Notes: a model not told the origin generated them from the letters alone. A stretch of 64,000 nucleotides of DNA from an uncultured Bradyrhizobium sp. (GCF_947648125.1 NZ_CANSMR010000006.1:248001-312000); one strand, 5' to 3'; numbered from the stretch's first letter, positions 42,990-53,236 are shown. A program made the numbers and translations.

Positions 42990-43934
42990 TTACTTGATGA
43001 AGCTCGCGTCGTAGATGTCTTCGACCTTCGGCGCGGCCTTGATGATGCCGACCTCGAGCAGGAGCTCGGCGGCATCCTTGTTGAAGGTGAGGAAGTCGCC
43101 GGCGAAGAATTTCTGGTTGGCGGCCTTGTCCTGCCAGCGCAGGTACTTTGCCGAGTTGCCGAACTGCTCGCCGGACTGCTTCACGTCGGCGCCCATGATC
43201 TCATAGGCCTTGGCCTGATCCTTGGCGATCATGTCGAGCGCCTCGAAATAGCTGTTGGCCAGCGCCTGGGCCGCCTTCGGATTGTCGGTCAGGAATTTCG
43301 GGGTGCAGCCGAACGTGTCCATCACAATCGGATAATCGAGCGTGGTGGCGATGATCTTGCCCTTGTCGGGCGCGGCGCGCACCGTCGACAGATAAGGCTC
43401 GTAGGTCATTGCGGCGTCGTTCTGGCCGGAGACGAAGGCCTGCGCCGCGGCGGCCGGCTCAAGATTCACGACAGTGACATCCTTCACCGAGAGGCCGTTC
43501 TTCTTCAGCATCCAGGCCAGCGCGAAGTAGGGCGAGGTGCCCGGCGCCGATGCCGCGACGGTCTTGCCCTTCAAGTCCTTGATCGCGGCGACGTCGTTGC
43601 GCACGGCCATGCCGTCGGCGCCATAGCTCTTGTCGAGCTGGAAGATCTGCTTGGTCGCGACGCCATTGGCGTTCCAGGAGATCCAGGTCTCCACCGTCGT
43701 TGCCGCGCACTGGATGTCGCCCGAGGCGATCGCGAGATGCCGGTCCTTCTGCGGAATCTTCTTCAAGGTCACGTCGAGGCCGTTCTTCTTGAAGATGCCG
43801 GCCTCCTTGGCGAGCGTCAGCGGCGCGAAGCCGGTCCAGCCGGAGATGCCGACGCCGACCTTGACGTCATCCGCGAACGCGGCGGTGGACGCGAGCAAGG
43901 CTGCGATTGCGGGCAATAGCTTGAACGAACGCAT
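42990..43934 (-). CDS. ABC transporter substrate-binding protein, NMT1/TauA type, next to hut genes
   Basis: 314 residues from MRSFKLLPAIAALLASTAAFA, preceded by AAGGGG. The signal peptide ends at about residue 21 (AFA). The mature protein shows the two-lobed NMT1/SBP_bac_9 pattern: KVGVGISGWTGFAPLTLAKEAGIFKKNGLDV, VETWISWNANG, NDAAMTYEPYLSTV and GFLTDNPKAAQALANSYF-like sequence. Ligands in this family include taurine, aliphatic sulfonates, riboflavin precursors and pyrimidines. Its genes follow hutC in the same direction, so uptake of histidine, urocanate or an imidazole derivative is possible but unproven. A separate dyad upstream suggests its own promoter. Confidence 0.88.
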   Translation of the reverse strand: MRSFKLLPAIAALLASTAAFADDVKVGVGISGWTGFAPLTLAKEAGIFKKNGLDVTLKKIPQKDRHLAIASGDIQCAATTVETWISWNANGVATKQIFQLDKSYGADGMAVRNDVAAIKDLKGKTVAASAPGTSPYFALAWMLKKNGLSVKDVTVVNLEPAAAAQAFVSGQNDAAMTYEPYLSTVRAAPDKGKIIATTLDYPIVMDTFGCTPKFLTDNPKAAQALANSYFEALDMIAKDQAKAYEIMGADVKQSGEQFGNSAKYLRWQDKAANQKFFAGDFLTFNKDAAELLLEVGIIKAAPKVEDIYDASFIK

Positions 43935-44031
43935 GATTGTCGACCCCTTGGACGATGGATTGAACCTGTTGATGTCTTCACGTCGGTCGCGGCGGATTGC
44001 CGCATCAGAAACGTTGGTGGATGGTGGCCCA

Positions 44032-44046
44032 TGATGCATTGCATCA
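44032..44046. promoter_or_regulatory. Perfect dyad upstream of the TauA-type transporter genes
   Basis: TGATGCA-T-TGCATCA has perfect 7-bp arms around one base. It is in the hutC to binding-protein spacer, about 100 bp before the transporter start. It is unlike the HutC-type palindrome at 46201, hinting at an independent regulator. Confidence 0.45.
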
Positions 44047-44067
44047 AATATGCCGCGCAAGCCGTCT

Positions 44068-44811
44068 TCAGCCTCCTTTGAAGCGAGCCACCAGCCGGTG
44101 CGTCTCGCCTGGATAATGCAGCCGCACCGCCGTCACCGTGCGCGCGCTGCGCCAGGTGTAGCGGTCGATCACGAGGCAGGGCGCGCCGACCGCGATGCCG
44201 AGCGCCTTCGCCGTGCGATCGTCCGCGACAACCGCACTGATCGTGTGTTCCGCCTCGGTCCACGGCACATGATGCAGCAGCCATGATCCCGGCGGCTCGC
44301 GCGCAAAGTCCGCCGTCGCGGCTTCCGGAACCGTGGAGAGATCGATCAGCCTGTCCTCGACAGCAAACGGCACATTGTCGGCGCTGTGCCGGCAGGCGAT
44401 CGCGATCACCTTGCCGGCCGTGCTCACCCCGAGCCGGGCACGATCGGCCGCGGTCGCGGTGCGCCGTCGGCAATCGATCAGCTGATAGCCGTAGCTGCGG
44501 CCGAGCGCGGTGATCTCGGCACGCATGTCGGCAATCTTGAGCACCGCCGACAGGTGCTGCGGGCGGCGTACGAATGAGCCGGCACGCCGCCGCCGCTCGA
44601 TCAGGTCAGCCTGCGCCAGTTCGGACAACGCCTTGTTCACCGTCATGCGCGAGCAGCGATAGCGCGCCATTAACTGGTGTTCGAACGGGATACGGTGACC
44701 CGGGGGCCATTCGCCGGTCAGGATCCGCGTCTCGATATCGAGCCTGATCCGCTTGTAGAGCGTCGGCTTGTTGGCCGCGGCAGGGCGGGCCCGATCGGAG
44801 GCGAGGCTCAT
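44068..44811 (-). CDS. hutC: HutC, GntR-family repressor of histidine utilisation
   Basis: 247 residues from MSLASDRARPAAANK at an ATGA overlap with hutF. The N-terminal GntR winged helix (LYKRIRLDIETRILTGEWPPGHRIPFEHQLMARYRCSR, residues about 18-55, then NKALSELAQADLIERRRRAGSFV) is followed by the UTRA effector domain (SWLLHHVPWTEAEHTISAV and CLVIDRYTW). HutC repressors bind urocanate and leave their operator. The perfect palindrome at 46201-46220, between hutF and hutI, is the obvious target and would control both hut transcripts, including hutC itself. Confidence 0.92.
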   Translation of the reverse strand: MSLASDRARPAAANKPTLYKRIRLDIETRILTGEWPPGHRIPFEHQLMARYRCSRMTVNKALSELAQADLIERRRRAGSFVRRPQHLSAVLKIADMRAEITALGRSYGYQLIDCRRRTATAADRARLGVSTAGKVIAIACRHSADNVPFAVEDRLIDLSTVPEAATADFAREPPGSWLLHHVPWTEAEHTISAVVADDRTAKALGIAVGAPCLVIDRYTWRSARTVTAVRLHYPGETHRLVARFKGG

Positions 44812-46166
44812 GCGACGAGCCTCCGGACGCTGGCATTGAACCGCTCGCGCGCCTTGTCGCGCAGCCGGTGCCGTCCGCCTGCGACCACCTTGTCGCCGCC
44901 GGCCCAGACGCAGTCGATCGCATCGCTTCCTGCCGCAAACAGCCAGCCGTCGAGGATCGTATCGCCGGACCGTGCCGCCAGGGACGGGTGTGACGTGTCG
45001 AGGGTGACGATGTCGGCGCGGGCGCCGGGCGAGAGCCCCGCCTTGGTCTGCGCCAGGGCCTGCGCGCCGCCCGAAAGCGCGTGGTCGAACAGAGCACGGC
45101 CGGTGGATGCGCCGGGACGCCCAGAAAGCACGTTGCGCTCGCGGTGTTTCAGCCGCTGGCCGTATTCGAGTTGACGAAGCTCGTCGGCGACCCCGACCAA
45201 TACGTTGGAATCCGTTCCGATGCCGAACCGGCCGCCGGCGGCAAGGAATTCGCGCGCCGAAAAGATGCCGTCGCCGAGGCTTGCTTCGGTCACCGGGCAG
45301 AGGCCGGCAACTGCGCCGCTGCCGGCGAGCGCTGCGACTTCCCGATCCGTCATGTGGGTTGCATGAATCAGGCACCAGCGCCGGTCGACGGGCGCATGTT
45401 CGAGCAGCCATTCGACCGGCCGTTGCCCCGACCAGGCCATGCAATCCTCCACCTCACGCACCTGTTCGGCGGCGTGGATGTGGATCGGATCCGTCCCGGC
45501 GAGCGGAATGATCGCCGCGAGCTCATCGGGCGCCACGGCGCGCAGGCTGTGTGGGGCAATGCCGATGTTCGCGCCGGGAAGCTTTCGGATTGCCTCGCGC
45601 GAGGCGGCCATCAGCGCAGCGAACTGATCGACCGAGCAGCTGAAGCGACGCTGCCCGGCATGCGGTGCTGCGCCGCCGAAAGTGCCGTGGGCATAAAAGC
45701 TCGGCAGCAGCGTGAGCCCGATGCTGGACGCCTCGGCTGCTTCCGCAATACGCGCCGCCATCTCAGCGGGGTTGGCGTAGGGCGAGCCGTCGCGGTCATG
45801 GTGGAGATAGTGAAACTCGCCGACGCGGGTGAAGCCGCGCTCGAGCATCTCGACATAGAGCAGGGTCGCAACGGCCGCGACGTCGTCCGGCGTCATCGTC
45901 AGCGCAAAGCGATACATCGTCTCGCGCCAGGTCCAGAACGTATCGGTGGTGTCGCCGCGCAGTTCGGCAAGGCCGGCCATGCCGCGCTGAAACGCGTGGC
46001 TGTGCAGGCTCGCCAGTCCCGGTACCGCCAATTGGTGACGCTCATCTCCGGCGGCGGGGGGCACGCCCGCCGTCACCGAGGTGATCGCACCGTCGGTGAC
46101 CACAACTTGCACGTCATTGGCCCAGCCCGAAGGCAGCAGCGCGAATGCGAAATGCAGTCGTGTCAT
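44808..46166 (-). CDS. hutF: N-formimidoyl-L-glutamate deiminase HutF
   Basis: 452 residues. It is an amidohydrolase-superfamily enzyme that deiminates N-formimidoyl-glutamate to N-formylglutamate and ammonia. The metal-binding HxH is in LASLHSHAFQRGMAG near residue 56. Other ligand histidines are likely in HIHAAEQVREVEDC (near 228) and CLIHATHMTDREV (near 262). A late aspartate is in RFGIGTDSNVLVG (near 313). The presence of HutF means the five-step Hut pathway, which also needs the deformylase HutG; no hutG is visible here. It is first in the minus-strand unit hutF-hutC. Confidence 0.93.
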   Translation of the reverse strand: MTRLHFAFALLPSGWANDVQVVVTDGAITSVTAGVPPAAGDERHQLAVPGLASLHSHAFQRGMAGLAELRGDTTDTFWTWRETMYRFALTMTPDDVAAVATLLYVEMLERGFTRVGEFHYLHHDRDGSPYANPAEMAARIAEAAEASSIGLTLLPSFYAHGTFGGAAPHAGQRRFSCSVDQFAALMAASREAIRKLPGANIGIAPHSLRAVAPDELAAIIPLAGTDPIHIHAAEQVREVEDCMAWSGQRPVEWLLEHAPVDRRWCLIHATHMTDREVAALAGSGAVAGLCPVTEASLGDGIFSAREFLAAGGRFGIGTDSNVLVGVADELRQLEYGQRLKHRERNVLSGRPGASTGRALFDHALSGGAQALAQTKAGLSPGARADIVTLDTSHPSLAARSGDTILDGWLFAAGSDAIDCVWAGGDKVVAGGRHRLRDKARERFNASVRRLVA

Positions 46167-46200
46167 TTTTCCATGCCGGCTGGACAGAACTCCGACACGA

Positions 46201-46220
46201 TTATATGTCTAGACATATAA
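46201..46220. promoter_or_regulatory. HutC-type operator, perfect 20-bp palindrome
   Basis: TTATATGTCT/AGACATATAA is a perfect palindrome placed 34 bp before hutF and 31 bp before hutI in the 85-bp divergent spacer. Its AT-rich sequence stands out from the surroundings. The TGTCTAGACA-type core suits a GntR/HutC dimer. One site can shut off both divergent promoters. Confidence 0.8.
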
Positions 46221-46251
46221 GTCAAGCATCCCACCTCAAGGGGACGATCGC

Positions 46252-47466
46252 ATGGCAGAGCGTTTCGATCGCATCTGGCACAACGCCCGGCTCGCCACGA
46301 TGCGTGGCGATCGCGCCGATCTCGGCGAGATCGAGCAGGGCGTGATCGCGGCGCGCGGCGGCCGCATCGTCTATGCAGGCACGCAGTCCGACTTTCCGGT
46401 GAATGCAGACGCCGTCGAGCGGATCGACTGCGGCGGCCGCTGGATCACGCCGGGACTGGTCGATTGCCACACCCATCTCGTCTTTGGCGGCAATCGCGCG
46501 CACGAATTCGAGCTTCGTCTGAAAGGCGCGAGCTATGAGGAGATCGCGCGCGCTGGCGGCGGCATCGTCTCGACCGTTGCCGCAACGCGGAGCGCGACCG
46601 AGGCCGAGCTCGTCGCCGGCGCACTGCCGCGGCTGGACGCGCTGATCGGCGAAGGGGCGACCACCGTCGAGATCAAGTCCGGCTATGGCCTTAACGTCGA
46701 GACCGAGATGCGGCAGCTTGCGGCGGCACGCAGCCTCGGCCGCTTGCGGGAGGTTACGATCCGCACCTCTTTTTTGGGTGCTCACGCTTTGCCGCCCGAA
46801 GCCAATGGCGACAAGGACCGCTACATCGATCTGGTCTGCAACGAGATGCTGCCGGCCGTGGCCAAGGCCGGCCTTGCCGATGCCGTCGACGGCTTCATGG
46901 AGGGCATCGCATTTTCCGGAGAGCAGACGGCTCGGGTGTTCGCGGCGGCACGTGCGCTCGGGCTGCCTGTCAAGCTTCATGCGGATCAGTTGTCGAATCT
47001 CGGCGGCGCGGCGCTCGCGGCACAATTCTCCGCGCTGTCAGCCGATCATCTGGAGCACACCGATGAAGCCGGTGCGGTTGCGATGGCAAAGGCCGGCACG
47101 GTTGCGGTGCTGCTGCCCGGTGCGTTCTATTTCATTCGCGAAACGCAGAAGCCACCGGTCGAGCTGTTCCGCAGCCACGGCGTCAACATGGCGCTGGCGA
47201 CCGACTGCAATCCCGGCAGTTCGCCGCTGACCTCGCTGCTGCTTGCGATGAATATGGGCGCGACGTTGTTCCGCATGACCGTTGCCGAATGTCTTGCCGG
47301 GGTGACGCGGGAAGGCGCGCGCGCGCTCGGCGTGCTCGCCGAGACCGGCACGCTGGAGGCCGGCAAATGCTGCGATCTGGCGATCTGGGACATCGAGCGT
47401 CCCGCCGAGCTGGTCTACCGCATCGGCTTCAATCCGCTGCACAGCCGGGTGTGGAGGGGCCAATGA
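46252..47466 (+). CDS. hutI: Imidazolonepropionase HutI
   Basis: 404 residues after AAGGGG. It is an amidohydrolase converting 4-imidazolone-5-propionate to N-formimidoyl-glutamate, third step of histidine breakdown. Zinc or iron ligands are in [20 protein letters not shown] (HxH near residue 74). Further sites are [16 protein letters not shown] (near 243) and [12 protein letters not shown] (near 262). The catalytic aspartate is in [15 protein letters not shown] (near 320). [13 protein letters not shown]-type sequence ([12 protein letters not shown]) is also conserved. It overlaps hutH by ATGA and is first in the plus-strand unit. Confidence 0.95.
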   Translation: MAERFDRIWHNARLATMRGDRADLGEIEQGVIAARGGRIVYAGTQSDFPVNADAVERIDCGGRWITPGLVDCHTHLVFGGNRAHEFELRLKGASYEEIARAGGGIVSTVAATRSATEAELVAGALPRLDALIGEGATTVEIKSGYGLNVETEMRQLAAARSLGRLREVTIRTSFLGAHALPPEANGDKDRYIDLVCNEMLPAVAKAGLADAVDGFMEGIAFSGEQTARVFAAARALGLPVKLHADQLSNLGGAALAAQFSALSADHLEHTDEAGAVAMAKAGTVAVLLPGAFYFIRETQKPPVELFRSHGVNMALATDCNPGSSPLTSLLLAMNMGATLFRMTVAECLAGVTREGARALGVLAETGTLEAGKCCDLAIWDIERPAELVYRIGFNPLHSRVWRGQ

Positions 47467-49022
47467 GCGATCCGGATGTTCCGATTGTCGTGAAGCCCGG
47501 AACGGTCGGCCTCGACGTGCTGGCACGCGTGCTCGCCGGCGCACCCATCGTGCTCGATCCATCGTTCTGGCCGCTCGTCGAGGCGGCCGCGGAGATCGTG
47601 GCGAAGGCCGCGCGTATCGCCGTTCCCGTGTACGGCATCAATACCGGCTTCGGGAAGCTGGCCTCGACGCGTATCGCGCCTGACCAGACCGTGCTGCTTC
47701 AGCGCAACCTCATCCTGTCGCATTGCTGCGGAGTGGGCCCGGTCACGCCTGAGCCGATCGTGCGCCTGATGATGGCGTTGAAAGTGATATCGCTCGGCCG
47801 TGGCGCGTCCGGCGTACGTCGCGACGTCATCGAGCAGTTGCAGGGCATGCTGGCGCGCGGCGTCTCACCGCTCGTGCCGCAGCAGGGCTCGGTCGGCGCC
47901 TCCGGCGATTTGGCGCCGCTCGCCCATATGACCGCAGTCATGATCGGGGAGGGGCAGGCATTCCTCGATGGCAAGATCGTGCCGGGTCATGAGGCGCTTG
48001 CCGCTGCCGGTCTCGCGCCGCTGACGCTCGGTCCCAAGGAGGGACTCGCGCTGATCAACGGCACGCAATTCTCGACTGCCTATGCGATTTCCGGCCTGTT
48101 ACGCGCGCATCGTCTCGCCTGTGCCGCACTGGTGACCGGCGCGCTGTCGGTCGATGCGGCGATGGCCTCCACGGTGCCGTTTCGTCCGGAGATCCAGTCC
48201 TTGCGGGGCCATGATGGGCAGATCGCTGCGGCTGCGGCCCTGACCGCCTTGCTCGACGGCAGCGACATCAGACAATCGCATCTCGAAGGCGATGAGCGCG
48301 TGCAGGACCCGTATTGCCTGCGTTGCCAGCCGCAGGTCGCGGGCGCCGTGCTCGACCTGCTGGCGCACGCCGCGCGCGGACTGACGATTGAGGCCAATGC
48401 GGTGACGGATAACCCGCTGGTCCTGGTCGAGACCGGCGAGATCGTCTCGGGCGGCAATTTTCATGCTGAGCCGGTGGCGTTCGCTGCCGACCAGATCGCG
48501 CTGGCGCTTTCGGAGATCGGCGCGACCAGCGAGCGCCGGATCGCGACCCTCGTCGATCCCGCGCTGAACTTCGGCTTGCCGCCGTTCCTGACACCCGAGC
48601 CCGGCATCAACTCCGGGTTCATGATCGCCGAGGTGACGGCGGCGGCGCTCTATGCCGAGAACAAGCAGCGCGCGATGCCGTGCTCGATCGATTCCACGCC
48701 GACCAGCGCCAACCAGGAGGATCACGTCTCGATGGCCGCGCACGCCGCGCGCCGGCTGTCCGACATGGCCGACAATCTCGCGGCCATCCTTGGCATCGAG
48801 CTTTTGGTCGCCGCGCAGGGCATCACGCTGCGCGCCCCGCATTCGACCAGCGCGCCGCTCGCTGCGGTGATTGCCGCATTGCGCGAGCACGTTCCGGCGC
48901 TCGCCGCGGACCGCTACATGGCCGACGATCTCGCGCGCGCCGCGTCGCTGGTCGAAGCTGACGCGTTGCCCGCCGCTGCGATCGCAGTCCTTTCGTCCGA
49001 TCCGTTTCCAAAACTTGCTTAG
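47463..49022 (+). CDS. hutH: Histidine ammonia-lyase HutH
   Basis: 519 residues. It removes ammonia from histidine to give trans-urocanate, the pathway's first step and the source of the HutC inducer. The electrophilic MIO cofactor forms from A146-S147-G148 in [27 protein letters not shown] near residue 57-68 carries the catalytic tyrosine loop. [15 protein letters not shown] and [14 protein letters not shown] are other family blocks. Length fits bacterial HutH. It starts on the hutI stop and is followed by hutU after 18 bp. Confidence 0.96.
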   Translation: MSDPDVPIVVKPGTVGLDVLARVLAGAPIVLDPSFWPLVEAAAEIVAKAARIAVPVYGINTGFGKLASTRIAPDQTVLLQRNLILSHCCGVGPVTPEPIVRLMMALKVISLGRGASGVRRDVIEQLQGMLARGVSPLVPQQGSVGASGDLAPLAHMTAVMIGEGQAFLDGKIVPGHEALAAAGLAPLTLGPKEGLALINGTQFSTAYAISGLLRAHRLACAALVTGALSVDAAMASTVPFRPEIQSLRGHDGQIAAAAALTALLDGSDIRQSHLEGDERVQDPYCLRCQPQVAGAVLDLLAHAARGLTIEANAVTDNPLVLVETGEIVSGGNFHAEPVAFAADQIALALSEIGATSERRIATLVDPALNFGLPPFLTPEPGINSGFMIAEVTAAALYAENKQRAMPCSIDSTPTSANQEDHVSMAAHAARRLSDMADNLAAILGIELLVAAQGITLRAPHSTSAPLAAVIAALREHVPALAADRYMADDLARAASLVEADALPAAAIAVLSSDPFPKLA

Positions 49023-49040
49023 CCGACAGGGACATCCGTC

Positions 49041-50711
49041 ATGAACCGCCGACTGGATAACGAACGTATCATCCGCGCGCCCCGCGGCACCGAGATCAGC
49101 GCGAAGAGCTGGCTGACCGAAGCGCCGCTGCGCATGCTGATGAACAATCTGGATCCGGATGTCGCCGAGCGTCCGAGCGAGCTTGTGGTCTATGGCGGCA
49201 TCGGGCGTGCGGCGCGCGACTGGGAGAGCTTTGACCGGATCGCCGCCTCTCTGCGCAAGCTCGAAGGCGACCAGACGCTGCTGGTGCAATCCGGCAAGCC
49301 AGTCGGCATTTTCCGCACCCATGCGGATGCGCCACGCGTCCTGATCGCGAATTCGAATCTGGTGCCGCATTGGGCGACGCTCGATCATTTCAACGAGCTC
49401 GATCGCCAGGGCCTGATGATGTTCGGCCAGATGACGGCAGGCTCCTGGATCTATATCGGCAGCCAGGGGATCGTGCAGGGGACCTATGAGACGTTTGTCG
49501 AGGTCGGCCGCCGGCATTATGGCGGCAGTCTCGCCGGCAAATGGATCCTCACGGCGGGCCTTGGCGGCATGGGGGGCGCCCAGCCGCTGGCCGCGACCAT
49601 GGCCGGCGCCTCGATGCTCGCCGTCGAATGTCAACCGAGCCGCATCGAGATGCGGCTGCGCACGGGTTATCTCGATCGGCAGGCGACGACGCTCGATGAA
49701 GCATTGGCGATCATTGCCGACGCGGCCAAGACGCGGAAGCCGGTGTCGGTCGGCCTGCTCGGCAATGCGGCCGAGATATTTCCCGAACTGGTGCGACGCG
49801 GCGTGCGGCCGGACATCGTCACCGATCAGACCAGTGCGCATGATCCGATCAACGGTTATCTGCCCAAGGGATGGACCCTCGTCGACTGGGAGACGCGGCG
49901 CGCCGCCGATCCGAAGGCGGTCGAGACGGCGGCCAAGACCTCGATGGTCGATCACGTGCAGGCCATGCTGGATTTCCACGCGCAGGGAATTCCGACGCTC
50001 GACTATGGCAACAACATCCGCCAGATGGCCAAGGACATGGGCCTGAAGCAGGCGTTCGATTTCCCGGGTTTCGTTCCGGCCTATATTCGTCCGCTCTTCT
50101 GTCGCGGCGTGGGGCCATTCCGATGGGCGGCGCTGTCGGGCGATTCCGAGGACATCTACAAGACCGACGCCAAGGTCAAGGAGCTGATGCCGAACGACAG
50201 CCACCTGCACAACTGGCTCGACATGGCGAAGGCACGCATCAAGTTTCAAGGGCTGCCGGCGCGCATCTGCTGGGTCGGGCTCGGCGACCGCCATCGGCTT
50301 GGCCTTGCCTTCAACGAGATGGTGGCGCGTGGCGAGCTCAAGGCGCCGATCGTGATCGGCCGCGATCACCTCGACAGCGGGTCGGTAGCAAGCCCGAACC
50401 GCGAGACCGAGGCGATGCGCGACGGCTCCGATGCGGTGTCCGATTGGCCGTTGCTCAATGCGCTGCTCAACTGTGCGAGCGGCGCCACCTGGGTGTCGCT
50501 GCACCATGGCGGCGGCGTCGGCATCGGCTATTCGCAGCATGCCGGCATGGTGATCGTGGCGGACGGCACGCCGGAGGCGGCGCGCCGGCTCGAACGCGTG
50601 CTGTGGAACGACCCGGCCACCGGCGTCATGCGCCACGCCGACGCCGGCTATGAAACCGCGATCGAATGCGCCCGCGCCAACGGGCTCGATCTGCCGAGCC
50701 TGCGCGCCTGA
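49041..50711 (+). CDS. hutU: Urocanate hydratase HutU
   Basis: 556 residues, the standard size. It uses tightly bound NAD+ to hydrate urocanate to imidazolonepropionate. Conserved blocks are [56 protein letters not shown] (dinucleotide-binding), [33 protein letters not shown] and [26 protein letters not shown]. It is last in hutI-hutH-hutU. The order of genes does not follow reaction order. A strong hairpin follows the stop. Confidence 0.96.
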   Translation: MNRRLDNERIIRAPRGTEISAKSWLTEAPLRMLMNNLDPDVAERPSELVVYGGIGRAARDWESFDRIAASLRKLEGDQTLLVQSGKPVGIFRTHADAPRVLIANSNLVPHWATLDHFNELDRQGLMMFGQMTAGSWIYIGSQGIVQGTYETFVEVGRRHYGGSLAGKWILTAGLGGMGGAQPLAATMAGASMLAVECQPSRIEMRLRTGYLDRQATTLDEALAIIADAAKTRKPVSVGLLGNAAEIFPELVRRGVRPDIVTDQTSAHDPINGYLPKGWTLVDWETRRAADPKAVETAAKTSMVDHVQAMLDFHAQGIPTLDYGNNIRQMAKDMGLKQAFDFPGFVPAYIRPLFCRGVGPFRWAALSGDSEDIYKTDAKVKELMPNDSHLHNWLDMAKARIKFQGLPARICWVGLGDRHRLGLAFNEMVARGELKAPIVIGRDHLDSGSVASPNRETEAMRDGSDAVSDWPLLNALLNCASGATWVSLHHGGGVGIGYSQHAGMVIVADGTPEAARRLERVLWNDPATGVMRHADAGYETAIECARANGLDLPSLRA

Positions 50712-50717
50712 GATAAC

Positions 50718-50753
50718 GTTGGCGAGAAGCCGCTGATGGTGGTTCTCGCCAAC
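50718..50753. terminator. Bidirectional hairpin terminator after hutU
   Basis: GTTGGCGAGAA (50718-50728) and TTCTCGCCAAC (50743-50753) form a perfect 11-bp stem with a 14-base loop between the convergent hutU and binding-protein stops. Confidence 0.8.
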
Positions 50754-50758
50754 CCGCC

Positions 50759-51970
50759 TCAATCGGCCGACAGCGGCTCGCCGGTCAGCGACCAGCTCTC
50801 GCCGTCGAACGTCGCGATCCGCAACGTCCTGAACGGCGTGTAGTCGCCGGGCCGGGTGCTGATCGAGACGCCCGGAAGCATCATCGGCAGCCGCTCGCCG
50901 TTCAGCGACGTCGCCTGCTTGATCAGGTTCTCGCGGGTGAGATCGTCGCCGCATTTGCGCAACGCCAGCTCCACGGCGTGCACGTTCATATAGGCAACCA
51001 GCACCGAATAGTCGTCCGGGTTGGCCGAAGCTGCGTACGTCTTCAGGAAATCCTTGTAGGCCTTGACCTCGTCGTCTTTGGCCCAGGCCGGGTCGCCGGG
51101 CTGCTTGAGGAACTGGGTGGTGACCAGCCCCTTCGATGCTTCGAGGCCCGCGGGCTTCAGGATGGTTTCAACCGATGCCGTCGAGCCGCCGATCACGTGC
51201 AGCGGTTTCCAGCCGAGCTCGTAGACCTTGCGGATCGATTGCGCGGCGGCCTTCGATGACGACTGCTCGATCAGCGTGTCGACGCCGGCGGCCTTCAGCT
51301 GGACGATCTGCGAGTCGATCGTCGGGTCGGCAAGTTCGTAGGAGGCCTGGGCGACGATCAGCTCGGCCTTCGGACCGAGACCGGCGCGGAGGCCCTTGAG
51401 ATAATCCTTGCCGTAGTCGTCATTCTGGTAGAGCACGCCGATCTTGGCGTCGGGTTTTGCGCGCAGGATGTACTTGGCGATCACGCGGCCTTCGGTTTCG
51501 AAGTCCGGATAGAGCGGGATCGTCCACGGGAAAGTTTTGGGATCGTTGAAGCGGCGTCCGCCTGCGGTGATGAAGAGCTGCGGCACCTGCTTGGCGTTGA
51601 GGTATTTCTGGATCGCGACGTTGGGCGCGGTGCCGATCGTGCCGACCTCGGCCAATATGCCGACGTCCTCGATCAGCTTGCGGGATTGCTCGACCGCCTT
51701 CGGCGCGCTGTAGGCGTTGTCGAGCTGGGTGAAGTTGATCTTGCGTCCGTTGATGCCGCCCTTCGTATTCAGCATCTCGAAATAGCCGACCACGGCGCGC
51801 CCGGCGCCGGCGCCGAACGCGGAGGCGGGACCGCTCAGCGGCGTCGACTGGCCGAGCTTGATCTCGGTATCGCTGGCGCCTGGTCCATAGGCCTTCTGCG
51901 CGTAGGCAGGCGCCGCCAGCAGGGCTGACAGCGCGACGGCCGCCAAAGCCCGGTCGATGATGTGGTTCAA
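50759..51970 (-). CDS. ABC transporter substrate-binding protein, branched-chain amino acid type
   Basis: 403 residues from a TTG preceded by GGGAG. A signal peptide ends near residue 25 (AYAQ). The mature part is Peripla_BP_6: DTEIKLGQSTPLSGPASAFG, GGINGRKINFTQLDNAYS, GTIGTAPNVAIQKYLN and YQNDDYGKDYLKGLRAGLG. It is a clear paralogue of the protein at 230-1456, sharing most of these blocks. It is 45 bp downstream of an acyl-CoA dehydrogenase gene on the same strand, so it probably captures a carboxylic acid feeding that enzyme. No permease or ATPase genes accompany it. Confidence 0.87.
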   Translation of the reverse strand: MNHIIDRALAAVALSALLAAPAYAQKAYGPGASDTEIKLGQSTPLSGPASAFGAGAGRAVVGYFEMLNTKGGINGRKINFTQLDNAYSAPKAVEQSRKLIEDVGILAEVGTIGTAPNVAIQKYLNAKQVPQLFITAGGRRFNDPKTFPWTIPLYPDFETEGRVIAKYILRAKPDAKIGVLYQNDDYGKDYLKGLRAGLGPKAELIVAQASYELADPTIDSQIVQLKAAGVDTLIEQSSSKAAAQSIRKVYELGWKPLHVIGGSTASVETILKPAGLEASKGLVTTQFLKQPGDPAWAKDDEVKAYKDFLKTYAASANPDDYSVLVAYMNVHAVELALRKCGDDLTRENLIKQATSLNGERLPMMLPGVSISTRPGDYTPFRTLRIATFDGESWSLTGEPLSAD

Positions 51971-52015
51971 GGTCGTTTCTCCCTGTAATTCGTTTCTTGT
52001 TGCAATCGATCTGCG

Positions 52016-53155
52016 CTAGAGCAGCAGCTCGCGGGCGATCACCACGCGCTGGATCTGGTTGGTGCCTTCGAAAATCTGCGTCAGCTTGGCGTCGCGCATC
52101 ATGCGTTCGACCGGGTAGTCCATGGTGTAGCCGTAGCCGCCGAAGATCTGGACCGCGTCGGTCGTCACTTTCATGGCCATGTCGCTGCCGACGCATTTGG
52201 CCATGCTGGCAAGCGCGTTGAGCCGCTTCCAGTCGCCGGCATCGCCGGCGCGGGCGCATTCGTAGACCAGCGCGCGGGCCGCCTCGATTTGCATCGCCAT
52301 GTCGGCGAGCATGAACTGCACGCCCTGGAATTCGGCGATCGGCTTTTTGAACTGCTTGCGCTCCTTGGCGTAGGCGATGCATGCATCGAGCGCACCTTGG
52401 GCGAGGCCGACCGACTGGGCGCCGATGGTCGGGCGGTTGAGGTCGAGCGCGCGCATCGACGCGCGAAAACCCTTGCCTTCCTCGCCGACAAGGTTGTCGG
52501 CCGGCACCCGGACATTGTCGAAGAAGATCGGGGTGTTGGGGGCGCCGCGAAAGCCCATCTTGCGCTCGTGGCGGCCGAACGTAATGCCCGGCATTTTCTT
52601 CGGCTCGACGATGAAGGCGCTGATGCCATCGGCGCCGGCTCCGTCACTGGTCCGCGCCATCACCACGATGTAGTCGGCGACGACGCCGTAGCTGCACCAT
52701 TGCTTGCGGCCGTTGAGGACATAGCTGTCGCCGTCCCTCCGGGCGCGGGTGTTGAGCGCGGCGACGTCGGAGCCGGCCTGTGGCTCCGAGATCGCGATCG
52801 CCGTGACCACACCACCCTCGGCGATGATCGGCAAATATTTCTTGCGCTGCTCTTCCGAGCCGAAATGCAGCAGCGGCATGATGAACATGGTGTTGAGGGC
52901 CGCGATCGATGCGCAGGCGGGCGAGACCTTCGATATCTCCTCGCGCGCAATGCAGGCCATGGTGAGGTTGCCGTTCGGGCCGCCATAGCGCTCCGGCACC
53001 CAGAGCTGCATCAGCCCCATCTCGCCGAACAGTTTGACCAGCTCGAGCGGGAAACGGTCGGTCTCGTCGATTTCGGCGGCGATCGGCGCCACATGCCTGG
53101 CGACCATCCTGCGCACGTTGTCGCGGAAGGCGACCTGCTCCTCGGAAAAACTCAT
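52016..53155 (-). CDS. Acyl-CoA dehydrogenase
   Basis: 379 residues from [18 protein letters not shown]; the frame extends upstream into the promoter. It is an FAD-dependent alpha,beta-dehydrogenase of acyl-CoA thioesters passing electrons to ETF. Blocks: [93 protein letters not shown] and [42 protein letters not shown]. The G-[TN]-Q-I region and glycine-rich C-terminus are intact. It is co-directional with the orphan binding protein and divergent from a GntR regulator. Confidence 0.93.
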   Translation of the reverse strand: MSFSEEQVAFRDNVRRMVARHVAPIAAEIDETDRFPLELVKLFGEMGLMQLWVPERYGGPNGNLTMACIAREEISKVSPACASIAALNTMFIMPLLHFGSEEQRKKYLPIIAEGGVVTAIAISEPQAGSDVAALNTRARRDGDSYVLNGRKQWCSYGVVADYIVVMARTSDGAGADGISAFIVEPKKMPGITFGRHERKMGFRGAPNTPIFFDNVRVPADNLVGEEGKGFRASMRALDLNRPTIGAQSVGLAQGALDACIAYAKERKQFKKPIAEFQGVQFMLADMAMQIEAARALVYECARAGDAGDWKRLNALASMAKCVGSDMAMKVTTDAVQIFGGYGYTMDYPVERMMRDAKLTQIFEGTNQIQRVVIARELLL

Positions 53156-53204
53156 ACGGGCTCCCGTCTGTTTTCTTTGCCGGAAGCCAAAAAAGGGGCT
53201 TCCA

Positions 53205-53225
53205 TTGAATGGGTGATCCATTTAA
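53205..53225. promoter_or_regulatory. Dyad between acyl-CoA dehydrogenase and GntR regulator
   Basis: TTGAATGG-GTGAT-CCATTTAA has 7 of 8 arm positions complementary. It lies in the 81-bp spacer between the divergent genes, 50 bp before the dehydrogenase start and 12 bp before the regulator ATG. It is a candidate operator for the adjacent FadR-type regulator. Confidence 0.55.
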
Positions 53226-53236
53226 TAATTCACCGC

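Noticed and set aside
48099-50954. 951-codon open frame on the minus strand across hutH and hutU
   Set aside because: Both hutH and hutU are unmistakable on the plus strand. Long antisense frames are expected in GC-rich sequence, and the translation is His/Arg/Asp-rich with no domain.
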